From the NCBI GenBank assembly GCA_029781045.1, contig JAKOXL010000032.1, positions 62,001 through 126,000 of the forward strand: a DNA stretch of 64,000 nucleotides. The letters run 5' to 3'. The DNA comes from Bacillota bacterium. Its GTDB lineage: Bacteria > Bacillota > UBA994 > UBA5500. The notes under the pieces were generated by a model that did not search any database, was not told the DNA's origin, and saw only the letters and a list, made by a program, of their open reading frames with translations. The position numbers were made by a program, and so were the translations under genes. Positions 24,454 through 33,733 of the stretch are shown here, piece by piece; positions within the stretch are counted from its first letter, which is position 1; each line of letters opens with the position of its first letter.

Positions 24454-25860
24454 TTATAAACGGCCAAAGATGATGTTATCTACGTGCAAAGCGCCATTGG
24501 TGGCGAATGGCTTGGTGATTCGTATTCTGGCAGCGGATGCACCTGATGGAGCTCTATCAGTTATACCCATATAAACCTGCCATACGGAACCGATTGTGGT
24601 TAAGGAGAAAGGTCTGGCCACAAGGCTCAGTCCTAAGCCAATCTCTCTACCTCGCCTATCTAGCCAGATGACCTTTATCAACCCATGGGTAACGGCAGTA
24701 CCCGGATCAGTAAATCCGGCCTTGAGGGCGCAGCCAAACAGGAAACAGCTACCAGCCCCACGGCCAAGCGAGATATCCTGCCAAAGGGCCCCTCCTTCGT
24801 TGTCAATATAGGCCACCGCATTGCCCTCATAGGCTGAGGTGCTGATTTCGATATTCACCTGATCTGTAGTCCAACCATTAAGGCCATCTTCAAAGCTTGG
24901 GTTCTGTACCAGGTTGGAGGTTCTAACCCGTAGAAAGACAACTTGATCGACCAGGAGATCGCTTTCTGACACAGTGGTTTCGAAGGTTATGCGGGCGGTG
25001 ACAGCCCCTCTGGGGGCAGGTCCCGTTAAGGCCAAGTAGGTCAAGAATGCATACTGGGAAGGTAGAGTATTGGCGGGAATCGTCAGATCCAACCCCGGAG
25101 AGCCGATAATAGTCCCGGATGCGTCTACCCATTGCACTGTTACCCTCACGGTGACTTCGTTCTCGCATTTGAGCGCGAAGGAAAGCAGATAAGATGAACC
25201 AGGTGGTTGATTGGTAAGGGGAACACTCTGAGTTAGGTACCCGGCTTCCGTGGAAATGGCGCTGGCGCCGCCTTCCAGATGCGACTGATAGTCAGTGCTA
25301 AAGGCATTTGTTGACCAGCTCAGCAAATCGGCTTCAAAACTGGGGTTCTGTATCAGATTCAACGTTCTTACCGGGGTCAGTATTACCTGATCGATTTGCA
25401 GGAACGAACCCTCCTGCCCGTCTGCCTTGCTGAACAGCACGCGGGCGCAGGCAGTGTTTTTGGGAGGAGTATCGGTGACTGCCAAAAAGGAAATGCGAGT
25501 GCTAAAGTCACCGCCCAACGTACCTTCACCGATAAACAGGCGTTGACCTTGCCCAATGATGTTGTGGCGCGAATCTAGCCAAAGCACCTCCACAGTTGTA
25601 TCAGGTGTAGGGGCGCCTAAGGAGCCAAAGAGATTGAAGCTGAGAAGCAGAGGGGAACGAGCTGCCCCCGCCAACGAGACATCTTGCCAGAGGCTGGCTG
25701 GGTCTTGGTGCATTTGGGCCACATGCATGCCTTCGTAAAGCTCAACTCCGATTATTATGTCACCAGCTTTCTCCCAGTTGGCAAAACCCGCTTCAAAGCT
25801 GGGGTTCTGTACCAGGTTAACGCATCTCAGTTGCGGTCGAGTACTACGCCTTCTATACAT
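24454..25860 (-). CDS. triple-repeat protein (three NLVQNPSFE-type domains), possible spore or surface protein
   Basis: A 468-residue protein made almost wholly of three tandem domains of about 150 residues. Each begins with a similar block: NLVQNPSFEAGFANW, NLIQNPSFEADLLSW and NLVQNPSFEDGLNGW, and continues with beta-strand-rich sequence like carbohydrate-binding modules or the NTTRR-F1 domain of spore-surface proteins. There is no signal peptide or catalytic motif. ATG 25860 follows AAAGGAGGG. The short basic N-terminus (YRRRSTRPQLR) is also typical of spore-coat proteins. A lectin-like or structural surface role is an inference. It forms a single-gene unit. Confidence 0.7.
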   Translation of the reverse strand: MYRRRSTRPQLRCVNLVQNPSFEAGFANWEKAGDIIIGVELYEGMHVAQMHQDPASLWQDVSLAGAARSPLLLSFNLFGSLGAPTPDTTVEVLWLDSRHNIIGQGQRLFIGEGTLGGDFSTRISFLAVTDTPPKNTACARVLFSKADGQEGSFLQIDQVILTPVRTLNLIQNPSFEADLLSWSTNAFSTDYQSHLEGGASAISTEAGYLTQSVPLTNQPPGSSYLLSFALKCENEVTVRVTVQWVDASGTIIGSPGLDLTIPANTLPSQYAFLTYLALTGPAPRGAVTARITFETTVSESDLLVDQVVFLRVRTSNLVQNPSFEDGLNGWTTDQVNIEISTSAYEGNAVAYIDNEGGALWQDISLGRGAGSCFLFGCALKAGFTDPGTAVTHGLIKVIWLDRRGREIGLGLSLVARPFSLTTIGSVWQVYMGITDRAPSGASAARIRITKPFATNGALHVDNIIFGRL

Positions 25861-26167
25861 ATCTTTCCCTCCTTTCCTCACAGGTGGGAAGAACTATGGT
25901 CCCCCAGTCATCTTATGAAGATCGGGACTAGAAGGTGAGCGGCAAGGGAGATAAGGAGTACTGGGCCAGAGCGATAGCGCACCTGTCGTTTGAGGGAACT
26001 GGCCACGCTAGCCTAATCGGAGTTCTACCAGATGGCATTGGTTTTTGCCTCACTATCCTTTAGGGCGGCAGTAGGTTAATCTACGTTTGTGGTCACTTTG
26101 TTCAATCATTGACAAATATCAAAGATAGATGTTAGGATGAGAAAAACAGGTTGCTGGAGGTGATGCG
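25861..26167. other. divergent intergenic region between the triple-repeat gene and the ArsR-type gene
   Basis: About 300 bases without a supportable gene. The only clear element is the promoter of the ArsR-type gene near 26109; the rest shows no recognised family. Confidence 0.5.
26109..26138 (+). promoter_or_regulatory. promoter of the ArsR-type regulator and ABC exporter operon
   Basis: TTGACA (26109-26114) is followed after 18 bases by TAGGAT (26133-26138), about 30 bases before the ATG at 26168. Confidence 0.6.
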
Positions 26168-27298
26168 ATGCTAGTCCAACTGCAAAGTGATTACAACCAT
26201 TTGTCGGAAGCAGTAGCTCTAGCTGTGAGATTGTTTTCCCGACAGGAGGGGGAAGAGGTTCGCCTCGTAGAGCGGCGCCATCTGTTTCTGCATGACGGCG
26301 TGGATGCGGATATGCGTTTTGCCGACTATAAACGTTTCTTGGAGCGGATATTTGCCCAAGGCGAGCCACTGGCGGCTCAGTTTTCTACTTTGCGCCCCTT
26401 CTTTGTGGGTGATGCAGGCGAACCAGGTATTGTAGAGGTTTTACTGACACACATACCAGTCACTTCCATTCATGACTGCTCCCTGGCCCATTTCCAGCGG
26501 GCTGTTCGCCTCGCCCTATGGCAGATGGACCTAATGTTGAGGGAAGGATCACCGGAGCCAGCAGAAGTAAACCGGATAGTGAGGGAGGAGCTTTCTCTTG
26601 CCGAAGCTTTTCGTATAGTGGAGGCCAGCGAGATGGAGGCAGATCAAAAGCTGCTCTACCTAAAACTGATTCAGGATAGTACCACCCATTATGAAATGGT
26701 GCGAGAACTCCTTGGCCAACTGGAGGCTGTTCTTCAGCAAGAGTTGCCTAGCCTTGCTGCCTACTTGCAAGACTTCTTGCAGTCCTCGGCCGAGAAGGGG
26801 GCAGAGGAGTTTTGGCAAGATGCGGTAGGAGATTACCTGCGGCTGGAGGAAATACCCATTCCGGGACCGGTGAACGTCTTTCCTTCTGCTGTAAACTACA
26901 ACAGGGCCGTTCTCCGGATTTCTGTTGATCAGCAAGTAGGGAGTCGACTGTTTTTGGGTCTTCTGTTCCAGCCTTTGAATCGTTTAAAGCAAAAGGCGGC
27001 ACGCCTGCAGGATGTTGTCTTGGGGCAACTCAAAGCCATCAGCGATCCTACCCGATTTGAGATCTTGCGCTTGCTGGCAGAGCGCACCCGTTACACCAAA
27101 GAGCTGGCGGAACATCTTAATCTGACTTCTTCCACCTTGTCCCACCATATGGCATTGCTGATGGGGGAAGACCTGGTTGACATCAGGCTCAAAGGTCGGC
27201 GATCCTACTACTCGTTGCGTGTGGCTGAACTCATGAAGTTGGCGGACGTTCTGCAGACCTTGGCTAGGCAGGCGGCCCAGAGCCAACTGGAAGACTAG
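26168..27298 (+). CDS. ArsR-family regulator with a large N-terminal domain
   Basis: A 376-residue protein whose last 95 residues are an ArsR winged helix (ISDPTRFEILRLLAERT, then HLNLTSSTLSHHMALLMGED and the wing RLKGRRSYYSL). The first 280 residues are an uncharacterised helical domain without a cysteine metal site, so the signal is probably not arsenic. It lies 11 bases upstream of two ABC exporter genes, which it presumably controls, and is preceded by a good promoter. Large ArsR relatives next to ABC exporters occur in Bacillota, but the ligand is unknown. Confidence 0.85.
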   Translation: MLVQLQSDYNHLSEAVALAVRLFSRQEGEEVRLVERRHLFLHDGVDADMRFADYKRFLERIFAQGEPLAAQFSTLRPFFVGDAGEPGIVEVLLTHIPVTSIHDCSLAHFQRAVRLALWQMDLMLREGSPEPAEVNRIVREELSLAEAFRIVEASEMEADQKLLYLKLIQDSTTHYEMVRELLGQLEAVLQQELPSLAAYLQDFLQSSAEKGAEEFWQDAVGDYLRLEEIPIPGPVNVFPSAVNYNRAVLRISVDQQVGSRLFLGLLFQPLNRLKQKAARLQDVVLGQLKAISDPTRFEILRLLAERTRYTKELAEHLNLTSSTLSHHMALLMGEDLVDIRLKGRRSYYSLRVAELMKLADVLQTLARQAAQSQLED

Positions 27299-27309
27299 GG
27301 GGAAAGGGA

Positions 27310-29116
27310 ATGCGAAAGTTCATTCAGGACTGTCCAGCTCCCGTGGCACGACGCAAGATGTGGAATGCCTTGGCCTGGCCCCAGAAAGTGCAGTTGGTGT
27401 TGCACTCGCTGGCAGGGGGAGCACTGGCAGCAATTGAGGTTTTTGCCTTGCGTTATGTGACCAGGCTGTTGTCGGGAAGTAATTCGGAGCTGCAGCCGAT
27501 TTTCTTCGTGATAGGAGGTTATGCGGCAATTGCAAGTCTCTACAAGGTGCTGCATAACCAGAGCCGGGCTCTAAGCTATGCCTCCGTAAATGCTATCCGC
27601 ATGGATGAGATGACCAATCTTGTCTCCCAAGTAATGACCATGGATCTAAAGTACTATGAGAATCCGGCTTTCATGGATGAGATGGAGGCGGCAATGGACG
27701 CACTGCGGTCCACCGACAGCGGGCTGGAGGGGATTTACCATCGGCTCTTTTCCATCGCTTCCGATCTGGCTGCTTGGCTGGCCTTGTCCTTGATTATGGT
27801 GAGCCTCTCACCCTGGTTGTTGGTATTCTTGGTTCTTGCTGTTCTTGCCCACATCTACGCTGCCCAACTGGTGGCCAACTTCCGGGGGAAGATTAGGGAA
27901 GAGCTTAACTCCTGTGAGCGTCGTATTCGTGTCTATGGCGAGAGGGCTACTGACTTTTCTTACGGCAAAGACACCCGTCTCTTCGGCATGACGGCTCTAA
28001 TCAGCCGCTACTTCAAAGATGAAATCCAGAGGTTTTTGAAGTTGGCCAAGTTCTATTTCGGTGTAGATAGCCGCGTCAATCTTCTGCGAGCCTTAGCTCT
28101 GGTGGCCGGCGATGCCTTTGCTTTTCTGTTATTAGTAAGGCGGGTACAGGCAGGAATGCCTCTAGATTGGTTTGTTCTCTACCTGAGTACTATGGCATCG
28201 CTTACCCTTATTATCATGCGGTTGGGGAACGATCTCAGTTTTGTGCTGCGAGAGTTTAAAGATGTGCAGACCACATATGGTTTCCTTTCCATGTCTTTGA
28301 TAAGCGCCTCCAGTAGCAATCGCTTTCAGACTGATGTTCCACCTTCCATTACCTTTGAGAATGTTTCCTTCCGCTATCCTAATACGGAGCAGAATGTATT
28401 GGAGGGGCTGAGCTTTCATCTGGATGCGGGTAAGAGACTAGCCTTAGTAGGGGTTAATGGGGCTGGAAAAACCACTTTGATAAAACTCTTAACTGGCCTT
28501 TACCGGCCCGACAGTGGTCGGATTCTGATCAACGGCATCGATTACAGGGAGTTTTCATTGGAGGACCTAAGGCGCCTTTTCGCCGTAGTCTTTCAAGAAG
28601 TGGAACCAATTGCGGTCACGGTGGCGTAAAATGTGGCCGGTTGCCTGGAGGGATTTGATCGCCAGCTGGGTGCAGCACTGTCTAGAACAGGTGGGCCTAT
28701 GGGAAAAGGTGGCTTCTCTGCCGCAGGGAATGGATACCCAAGTGCTGAAGATCGTGGTGCCCGATGGCGTTGTCTTCTCGGGCGGTGAAAACCAAAAGCT
28801 GATGATCGCTCGCGCCCTCTACCGCACCCATGCTCGTATCATGATCATGGATGAACCTACAGCGGCGCTGGATGCTTTGGCGGAAGCCAAGATCTATGAA
28901 GAGTTTGATCAGTTGCTGGACAACCGCACGGCAATTTTTATCTCCCACCGTCTCGCCAGTACCCGTTTTTGTGATGAAATCATGTTGCTGAACGGCGGGA
29001 CCATTGCTGAGCGGGGCACCCATGAAGAACTGATGGCCCGCAATGGACTTTATGCCGAAATGTTCCGCGAGCAGAGTAAGTACTACCGCTTGCAGGAGGT
29101 GGGTGCAAATGACTGA
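27310..29116 (+). pseudogene. ABC exporter half-transporter, broken by a nonsense codon and a frameshift
   Basis: The gene encodes a membrane domain plus ATPase (Walker A GVNGAGKTT; later signature FSGGENQKLMIARAL and Walker B IMIMDEPTAALD). Two lesions split it. At 28627-28629 a TAA replaces a sense codon; reading through gives VTVAENVAGCLEGFDRQL if it were GAA. Then at 28668-28670 a GGG run holds one G too many; removing it restores DRQLVQHCLEQVGLWEKV. All other domains look intact, so the damage is recent or a sequencing error. Its last bases overlap the start of the second half-transporter, its likely partner. Confidence 0.85.
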
Positions 29117-30917
29117 GGGCAAACAGCTGACAAAAGGTCAAGTCTTCGCCAGCTTTTTACGCCTTATTTGGCAGTTGCAGCCTATGATCTTGTTCTGGCT
29201 TGTGCTGGGCTCGTTAATCGGTGCACTGCAGGTGGTATTCACTGCCGCTATTCCCAAGCTCCTCATCGACGCTTATCAACAGGGCTATGAGGCTAACCGC
29301 TTTCTGCAGCTAATTGGCGCCATAGTGCTCGGGAAACTCATCTTGCTGCAGCTGTCAAAGGTGCACGCTAGTCGTCAAGAGCTGCAGAACGTGCTACTTA
29401 ACGAGCGAGTGGTGTTAGCTTTGGCTGAGAAAATTTCTCGTATCGATTACGCCAATTTGGAGGATCCCCGGGTCCTAGATTTGAAAGAACGGGGTGAGTT
29501 TGCTCTAGTCAACTATGGTGCGCTACATCAGCTCTTTGATTCGGGCTTACGGGGCACCACTGGCATATTGACGCTAACAGGAGTAACCGTGCTGATAGCA
29601 AGGTTTAGCGTACCCATGCTATTACTTATATCGTTTCTGACTTTGCTTTCTACCGCCCTTGCGGCGAATTCGTTAAAACGCCTGCAAGAACTGACGCAGA
29701 ATCTGATTCCAGTTAATCGCGTGTACAACTACTTCTTCGGCAAGACCTTTCGTCCCCAATTACAGAAGGAGTTCCGCGTTTTAGGTATGCACCAATTGAT
29801 GGAAAAGCGGATTCGCCAGTTGAATCAAGAGACCTTCCATTGGTTGGAGCGGATGCGACTGCTGGAGGCTCGTACCAGCAGCTTACAGGCGGGCTTGCAG
29901 TACTTGACGGCAGCCCTGGCCATGGCCTTCGGGGCATCGCGGGTGTTGGGCAGAGGTGCGAGCCATCCTATCGGCATTGGCGACTTCACTTTCTATGTGG
30001 GGCTCACTCTCCAGTTCTCTACCGCCGTCTTCAATGCCGGGCAAGCCATCCTGCGAGTGGCGCAGGCCCTAGATATGTTGTCACCTCTGGCGGCCTTCAT
30101 GGCTATCTCCGACAGTAGGCAGAAGAGCGGCCGGTTAGATGTTCCTGTCTTCGAGAGCCTGGCCTTTCATAATGTCACCTTCCGTTACCCGGGCAGTGAA
30201 CGCCCCGTGTTGGAGAACGTAAGCTTCGAGATAAGGCGGGGAGAGCATGTTTCCATTGTGGGTTTGAACAATGCGGGCAAGACCACGATCGTCAAGTTGA
30301 TCTGTAGATTCTTTGAACCAGAAAGCGGAGAAATCCTGTATAATGGTGTGCCCATCGCGACCTACGATTACGATCAGTACATGGCTCGCCTTTCCGCCGT
30401 CTTCCAGGACTTTAAGTTTTACCCCTTTACCTTGAGGGATAATCTGGACCCGGCGAATCACTACTCGAATGAAGAGGAGATTATGCAGGTCTTGGATGCG
30501 GCCGGTGTGGGAGAAAAGGTGCGCAGTTTTCCAGGTCAACTAAATAGTTACTTAGATAAGAGTCTGCGAGACGATGCCGTGGAGTGCTCAGGAGGCGAGA
30601 TGCAGAAATTGGCAATAGCTAGGGCAATGCTGAAGCAAAGCGACTTACTTATTCTTGATGAGCCAACAGCTGCTCTCGATCCTTTGGCTGAAAGCGAGAT
30701 TTATAGGCGCTTCGGCACCCTCACGGAAGGGCGTACAGCCATCTTTATTTCACACCGCATGAGTTCTTCCGTCTTCTGCGATAGAATCCTAGTTATAGAT
30801 CAGGGAAGAGTGGTGGCCTTTGATACACATCAGAATTTAATGGCCAGTGATAACTTGTATCGCCGACTGTTCCTGACGCAGGCGGCGGGGCTTCTAGGAG
30901 ACTCCTTTTCTAGTTGA
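29109..30917 (+). CDS. ABC exporter half-transporter (membrane domain plus ATPase)
   Basis: A 602-residue half-transporter: about six membrane helices in residues 15-330, then a full nucleotide-binding domain with Walker A (GLNNAGKTTIVK), signature (CSGGEMQKLAIARAM), Walker B (LLILDEPTAALD) and the switch histidine (FISHRM). ATG 29109, with CAGGAGGTG upstream, was chosen over longer starts that would run inside the previous gene. It would pair with the broken half-transporter to export an unknown substrate; the pairing implies it may be non-functional alone. No catalytic residue is missing here. Confidence 0.92.
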   Translation: MTEGKQLTKGQVFASFLRLIWQLQPMILFWLVLGSLIGALQVVFTAAIPKLLIDAYQQGYEANRFLQLIGAIVLGKLILLQLSKVHASRQELQNVLLNERVVLALAEKISRIDYANLEDPRVLDLKERGEFALVNYGALHQLFDSGLRGTTGILTLTGVTVLIARFSVPMLLLISFLTLLSTALAANSLKRLQELTQNLIPVNRVYNYFFGKTFRPQLQKEFRVLGMHQLMEKRIRQLNQETFHWLERMRLLEARTSSLQAGLQYLTAALAMAFGASRVLGRGASHPIGIGDFTFYVGLTLQFSTAVFNAGQAILRVAQALDMLSPLAAFMAISDSRQKSGRLDVPVFESLAFHNVTFRYPGSERPVLENVSFEIRRGEHVSIVGLNNAGKTTIVKLICRFFEPESGEILYNGVPIATYDYDQYMARLSAVFQDFKFYPFTLRDNLDPANHYSNEEEIMQVLDAAGVGEKVRSFPGQLNSYLDKSLRDDAVECSGGEMQKLAIARAMLKQSDLLILDEPTAALDPLAESEIYRRFGTLTEGRTAIFISHRMSSSVFCDRILVIDQGRVVAFDTHQNLMASDNLYRRLFLTQAAGLLGDSFSS

Positions 30918-30927
30918 AAACTCGTGC

Positions 30928-30958
30928 TTGACCTTTACGCAACGTGAAGGTGTAGGCT
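30928..30958 (+). promoter_or_regulatory. MerR-type promoter with 19-base spacer and dyad operator
   Basis: TTGACC (30928-30933) and TAGGCT (30953-30958) are 19 bases apart, the overlong spacer used by MerR activators. A near-perfect dyad CCTTTACG / CGTGAAGG (30932-30939, 30943-30950) sits in the spacer. It should be the operator of the MerR gene just downstream. Confidence 0.8.
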
Positions 30959-30976
30959 GGTTTTGGAGGTGAGCAG

Positions 30977-31741
30977 ATGGAGTACACTGTGCAGAGGTTA
31001 GCCAGTCTGGCCGGAGTAAGTGCCCGGACTCCACGCTATTACGACGAAATAGGCCTGCTCAAGCCGGCCCGAGTCAGTTCGGCGGGGTATCGCATCTATG
31101 GTACGGCCGAAGTTGATCGCCTGCAGCAGATCATGTTTTATCGGGAGCTGGGGGTAGGTCTAGGCGAGATAAAGCAAATCCTGGAGAGCCCAGGTTTCGA
31201 TGCCCTACAGGCCCTGAGGGAGCACAGGCGCCAGTTGCTAGCCAAGCGGGAACAGTTGGACCAGCTGATCGCCAACTTGGAGAAGACCATAGCCCAAGCA
31301 GAGGGGGGAAGAACAATGAGTGACCGGGAGAAATTTGAAGGCTTTAAGCAGAAGATGATAGCAGAAAACGAGGCCAGATATGGGGAAGAGGTCAGAGCGA
31401 AGTTTGGTCGAGAAGCACTGGAGCGCTCCAACAAAATGCTGGCCAACATGACGGAAGAGCAAGCTAAAGCCCTGCAGGAGCTCAGCCGGGAGGTCATCGA
31501 AACGCTGAAAGCTGCCTATGCCACCGGTGATCCCAAAGGAGAACTGGCCCAGAAGGCGGCCGATCTGCACCGTCAGTGGCTGTGCTTCTTCTGGCCCCAG
31601 TATGACAAAGAAGCCCATGCTGGTCTGGCTCGAATGTATGTGCAAGATGAGCGATTCACCGCCTATTACGACCAAGACCAGCCCGGATTGGCCCAGTTTC
31701 TTTGCGACGCGATTCTGGCCTATACTGGCCAGGAGAACTAG
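30977..31741 (+). CDS. MerR-family regulator with TipA-like effector domain
   Basis: A 254-residue MerR regulator. Residues 1-70 form the winged HTH (YTVQRLASLAGVSARTPRYY then the SAGYRIYG wing), residues about 75-110 a coiled coil, and residues 115-250 a TipAS-type antibiotic-recognition domain (FEGFKQKMIAENEARYG, WLCFFWPQYDKEAHAGLARM). Such proteins bind drug-like peptides and activate exporters by untwisting promoters with 19-base spacers; one such promoter lies upstream. Neighbouring genes are an ABC exporter pair, which fits a drug-response role, but direct control is not shown. Confidence 0.93.
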   Translation: MEYTVQRLASLAGVSARTPRYYDEIGLLKPARVSSAGYRIYGTAEVDRLQQIMFYRELGVGLGEIKQILESPGFDALQALREHRRQLLAKREQLDQLIANLEKTIAQAEGGRTMSDREKFEGFKQKMIAENEARYGEEVRAKFGREALERSNKMLANMTEEQAKALQELSREVIETLKAAYATGDPKGELAQKAADLHRQWLCFFWPQYDKEAHAGLARMYVQDERFTAYYDQDQPGLAQFLCDAILAYTGQEN

Positions 31742-31757
31742 GAACAACTGTAAAGAA

Positions 31758-31792
31758 GGAGACCGATCCCGTTTGGGATAGGTCCCTTTTTT
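31758..31792 (+). terminator. terminator of the MerR gene
   Basis: A hairpin with a GATCCC/GGGATA core and flanking pairing bases is followed by six T at 31787-31792. Confidence 0.78.
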
Positions 31793-31870
31793 GCTTTGGA
31801 AAGAGGTAGACGAGGCGGGAGGAGCGAAGATTAGAGACAACAGACGATGATCTTCTGAGGGGGCGTTAAG

Positions 31871-33064
31871 ATGGATAAACTACCACTAACATGGGAAACG
31901 ATGGCAGCACGGGCGGGAAAGGGAGCCGCCCCGCTGGCTACCACCCCGACTGTCAACCCCATTTACCAGACTTCCGTGTTTACTTTTGAAAGCCTAGACC
32001 AGGTGGACGCGGCCTTCGCCGGCCAGCCAGGCGGCTATGTCTACTCGCGCATCCATAATCCCAATCATGCGGTCTTGGAAACCACCTTGGCTGAACTGGA
32101 AGGGGGAGAGGCCGCCGTGGTGGTGGCTTCGGGCATGGCAGCCATTCAGATAACCTGCTTAGCCCATCTGCAGGCGGGAGATCGTATGCTGGTGACCCGC
32201 GATTGCTACGGGGGCACGCAAGTCCAGTTTTTGCAGGAGTTTACCCGCTTTGGCATTAAGGTTGATCTCGTTGATTTCTCTGACCTGGAAATGGTGGCCA
32301 AAGAACTGGACGCGGGAGCCAGATTGGTTTACTTGGAGACCATCTCCAATCCGTTAATGAAACTGGTGGACATCAAAGCCATCAGCAAGTTGGCCCATGA
32401 CTACGGGGCCCTAGTGGTGGTGGATAATACCTTTGCTAGCCCCTATGTGTGCCAACCTTTGCAGTTAGGGGCAGATCTGGTAGTTCACAGCCTGACGAAG
32501 TACATTAATGGTCACTCAGACGTAATGGGCGGTGTGGTTATCGGTAGTGGGGAACTGCTGCAATCCATTAGACGAGTGGCTACCAATTTGGGACCCACGC
32601 CTTCACCTTTTGATAACTGGCTAATATTGAGGGGAGTTAAGACCTTAGCCTTGCGTATGGAGCGTCACTGCGCCAATGCCCAGGAGCTGGCTGAGATGTT
32701 GGCCGCCCATCCCGCCGTATTAAGCGTCCATTACCCAGGATTGACAACGGCGGTGGACCATGAGCCGGCGTTGCGACAATTCTGTCAAGGCTTTGGCGGT
32801 ATGCTAAGTTTTGAAGTGACTGGCGGAACAGAGGGAGCAGAAGAGGTCATGCGAGCCTTACGCTTGATAGATCTGGTGCCTAGTTTGGCGGGAGTGACTA
32901 CCACCGTATCTCATCCGGCCAAGACTTCCCATCGCGGTTTATCAGAGACCGAGCGGGCAGCGCTAGGTATTGGCGACGGTTTGATTCGCCTTTCCGTTGG
33001 AATTGAGGCAGTCAGTGATCTAAAGGCCGACTTGGGGCAGGCTTTAGACCTATTACTGGCTTAG
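31871..33064 (+). CDS. Cys/Met-metabolism PLP enzyme (cystathionine gamma-synthase/lyase type)
   Basis: A 397-residue PLP enzyme of the Cys/Met family, which handles sulfur amino acids such as cystathionine or methionine. The PLP lysine lies in SLTKYINGHSDVMGG, and the conserved tyrosine and aspartate regions (VYSRIHNPNH, VVDNTFASPY) are present. ATG 31871 follows a GGGGG ribosome site. Sequence alone does not separate cystathionine gamma-synthase, gamma-lyase and methionine gamma-lyase. A nitroreductase gene follows about 80 bases downstream; no clear operon is needed. Confidence 0.9.
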   Translation: MDKLPLTWETMAARAGKGAAPLATTPTVNPIYQTSVFTFESLDQVDAAFAGQPGGYVYSRIHNPNHAVLETTLAELEGGEAAVVVASGMAAIQITCLAHLQAGDRMLVTRDCYGGTQVQFLQEFTRFGIKVDLVDFSDLEMVAKELDAGARLVYLETISNPLMKLVDIKAISKLAHDYGALVVVDNTFASPYVCQPLQLGADLVVHSLTKYINGHSDVMGGVVIGSGELLQSIRRVATNLGPTPSPFDNWLILRGVKTLALRMERHCANAQELAEMLAAHPAVLSVHYPGLTTAVDHEPALRQFCQGFGGMLSFEVTGGTEGAEEVMRALRLIDLVPSLAGVTTTVSHPAKTSHRGLSETERAALGIGDGLIRLSVGIEAVSDLKADLGQALDLLLA

Positions 33065-33142
33065 CTTGCTAGATAGCAGTCTGTATCGGGGGCAGGAGTA
33101 GGTGGCAGGCAGCGCGAATAGAATGGCATAAGGAGGTTGATG

Positions 33143-33646
33143 ATGATGGAGAATGCTTTGCAGTTGCTACATCAGCGACGCAGTATTCGTAAGTTCACGG
33201 ATCAACCAGTATCAGAGGAACAGATTCGTAGTATGCTTAGTGCGGCCATGGCGGCACCCACAGCCCATAATCGGCAGCATTGGCAATTTGTGGTAGTTAG
33301 CCAGCGAGAGCGTCTGGATCAGCTTTCGGAGGTACATCAGTACGCCAAGATGCTAAAACAGGCTACCCTCTGTATAGCTGTCTGTGGCGATCGCACCCAG
33401 ACGTTCTGGGAACAGGATTGCGCTGCTGCCACCCAGAACATCTTGTTAGCTGCCACCGGGCTAGGCTTGGGTTCCGTTTGGTTAGGTATTCACCCTAAGC
33501 CGGAAGCGGTACAAAATGTACGTCGACTCTTGGCTATCCCTGAACCCTATGTGCCCCTATGCCTCATCGCCATAGGACACCCGGCGGAAGAGAAGCCACC
33601 TGCGGAGCGTTACGATGAGGCTAAAGTCCATTATGAACAATGGTGA
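33143..33646 (+). CDS. nitroreductase-family protein
   Basis: A 167-residue FMN-binding nitroreductase fold protein: N-terminal RRSIRKFTDQPV binds the FMN phosphate, followed by AAPTAHNRQHWQFVVV and the GLGSVWLGIHPKPE region. Members reduce nitro compounds, quinones or flavins. ATG 33143 is 6 bases after AGGAGG; several adjacent ATG codons make the exact start uncertain by one or two residues. The physiological substrate is not known. Confidence 0.9.
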   Translation: MMENALQLLHQRRSIRKFTDQPVSEEQIRSMLSAAMAAPTAHNRQHWQFVVVSQRERLDQLSEVHQYAKMLKQATLCIAVCGDRTQTFWEQDCAAATQNILLAATGLGLGSVWLGIHPKPEAVQNVRRLLAIPEPYVPLCLIAIGHPAEEKPPAERYDEAKVHYEQW

Positions 33647-33677
33647 AAAAAGAGTCCATCCGACGAGGATGGACTCT
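33646..33677 (-). terminator. hairpin after the nitroreductase gene with the T-tract on the minus strand
   Basis: AGAGTCCATCC (33651-33661) pairs perfectly with GGATGGACTCT (33667-33677). A run of six A precedes it, so the T-tract is on the minus strand, as in the hairpin after selD. Confidence 0.55.
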
Positions 33678-33733
33678 CTGTCTGTGGTAATATAAACTTG
33701 TGTTTTGCGATGAACTAGTAGAGGAGGTTTGCT

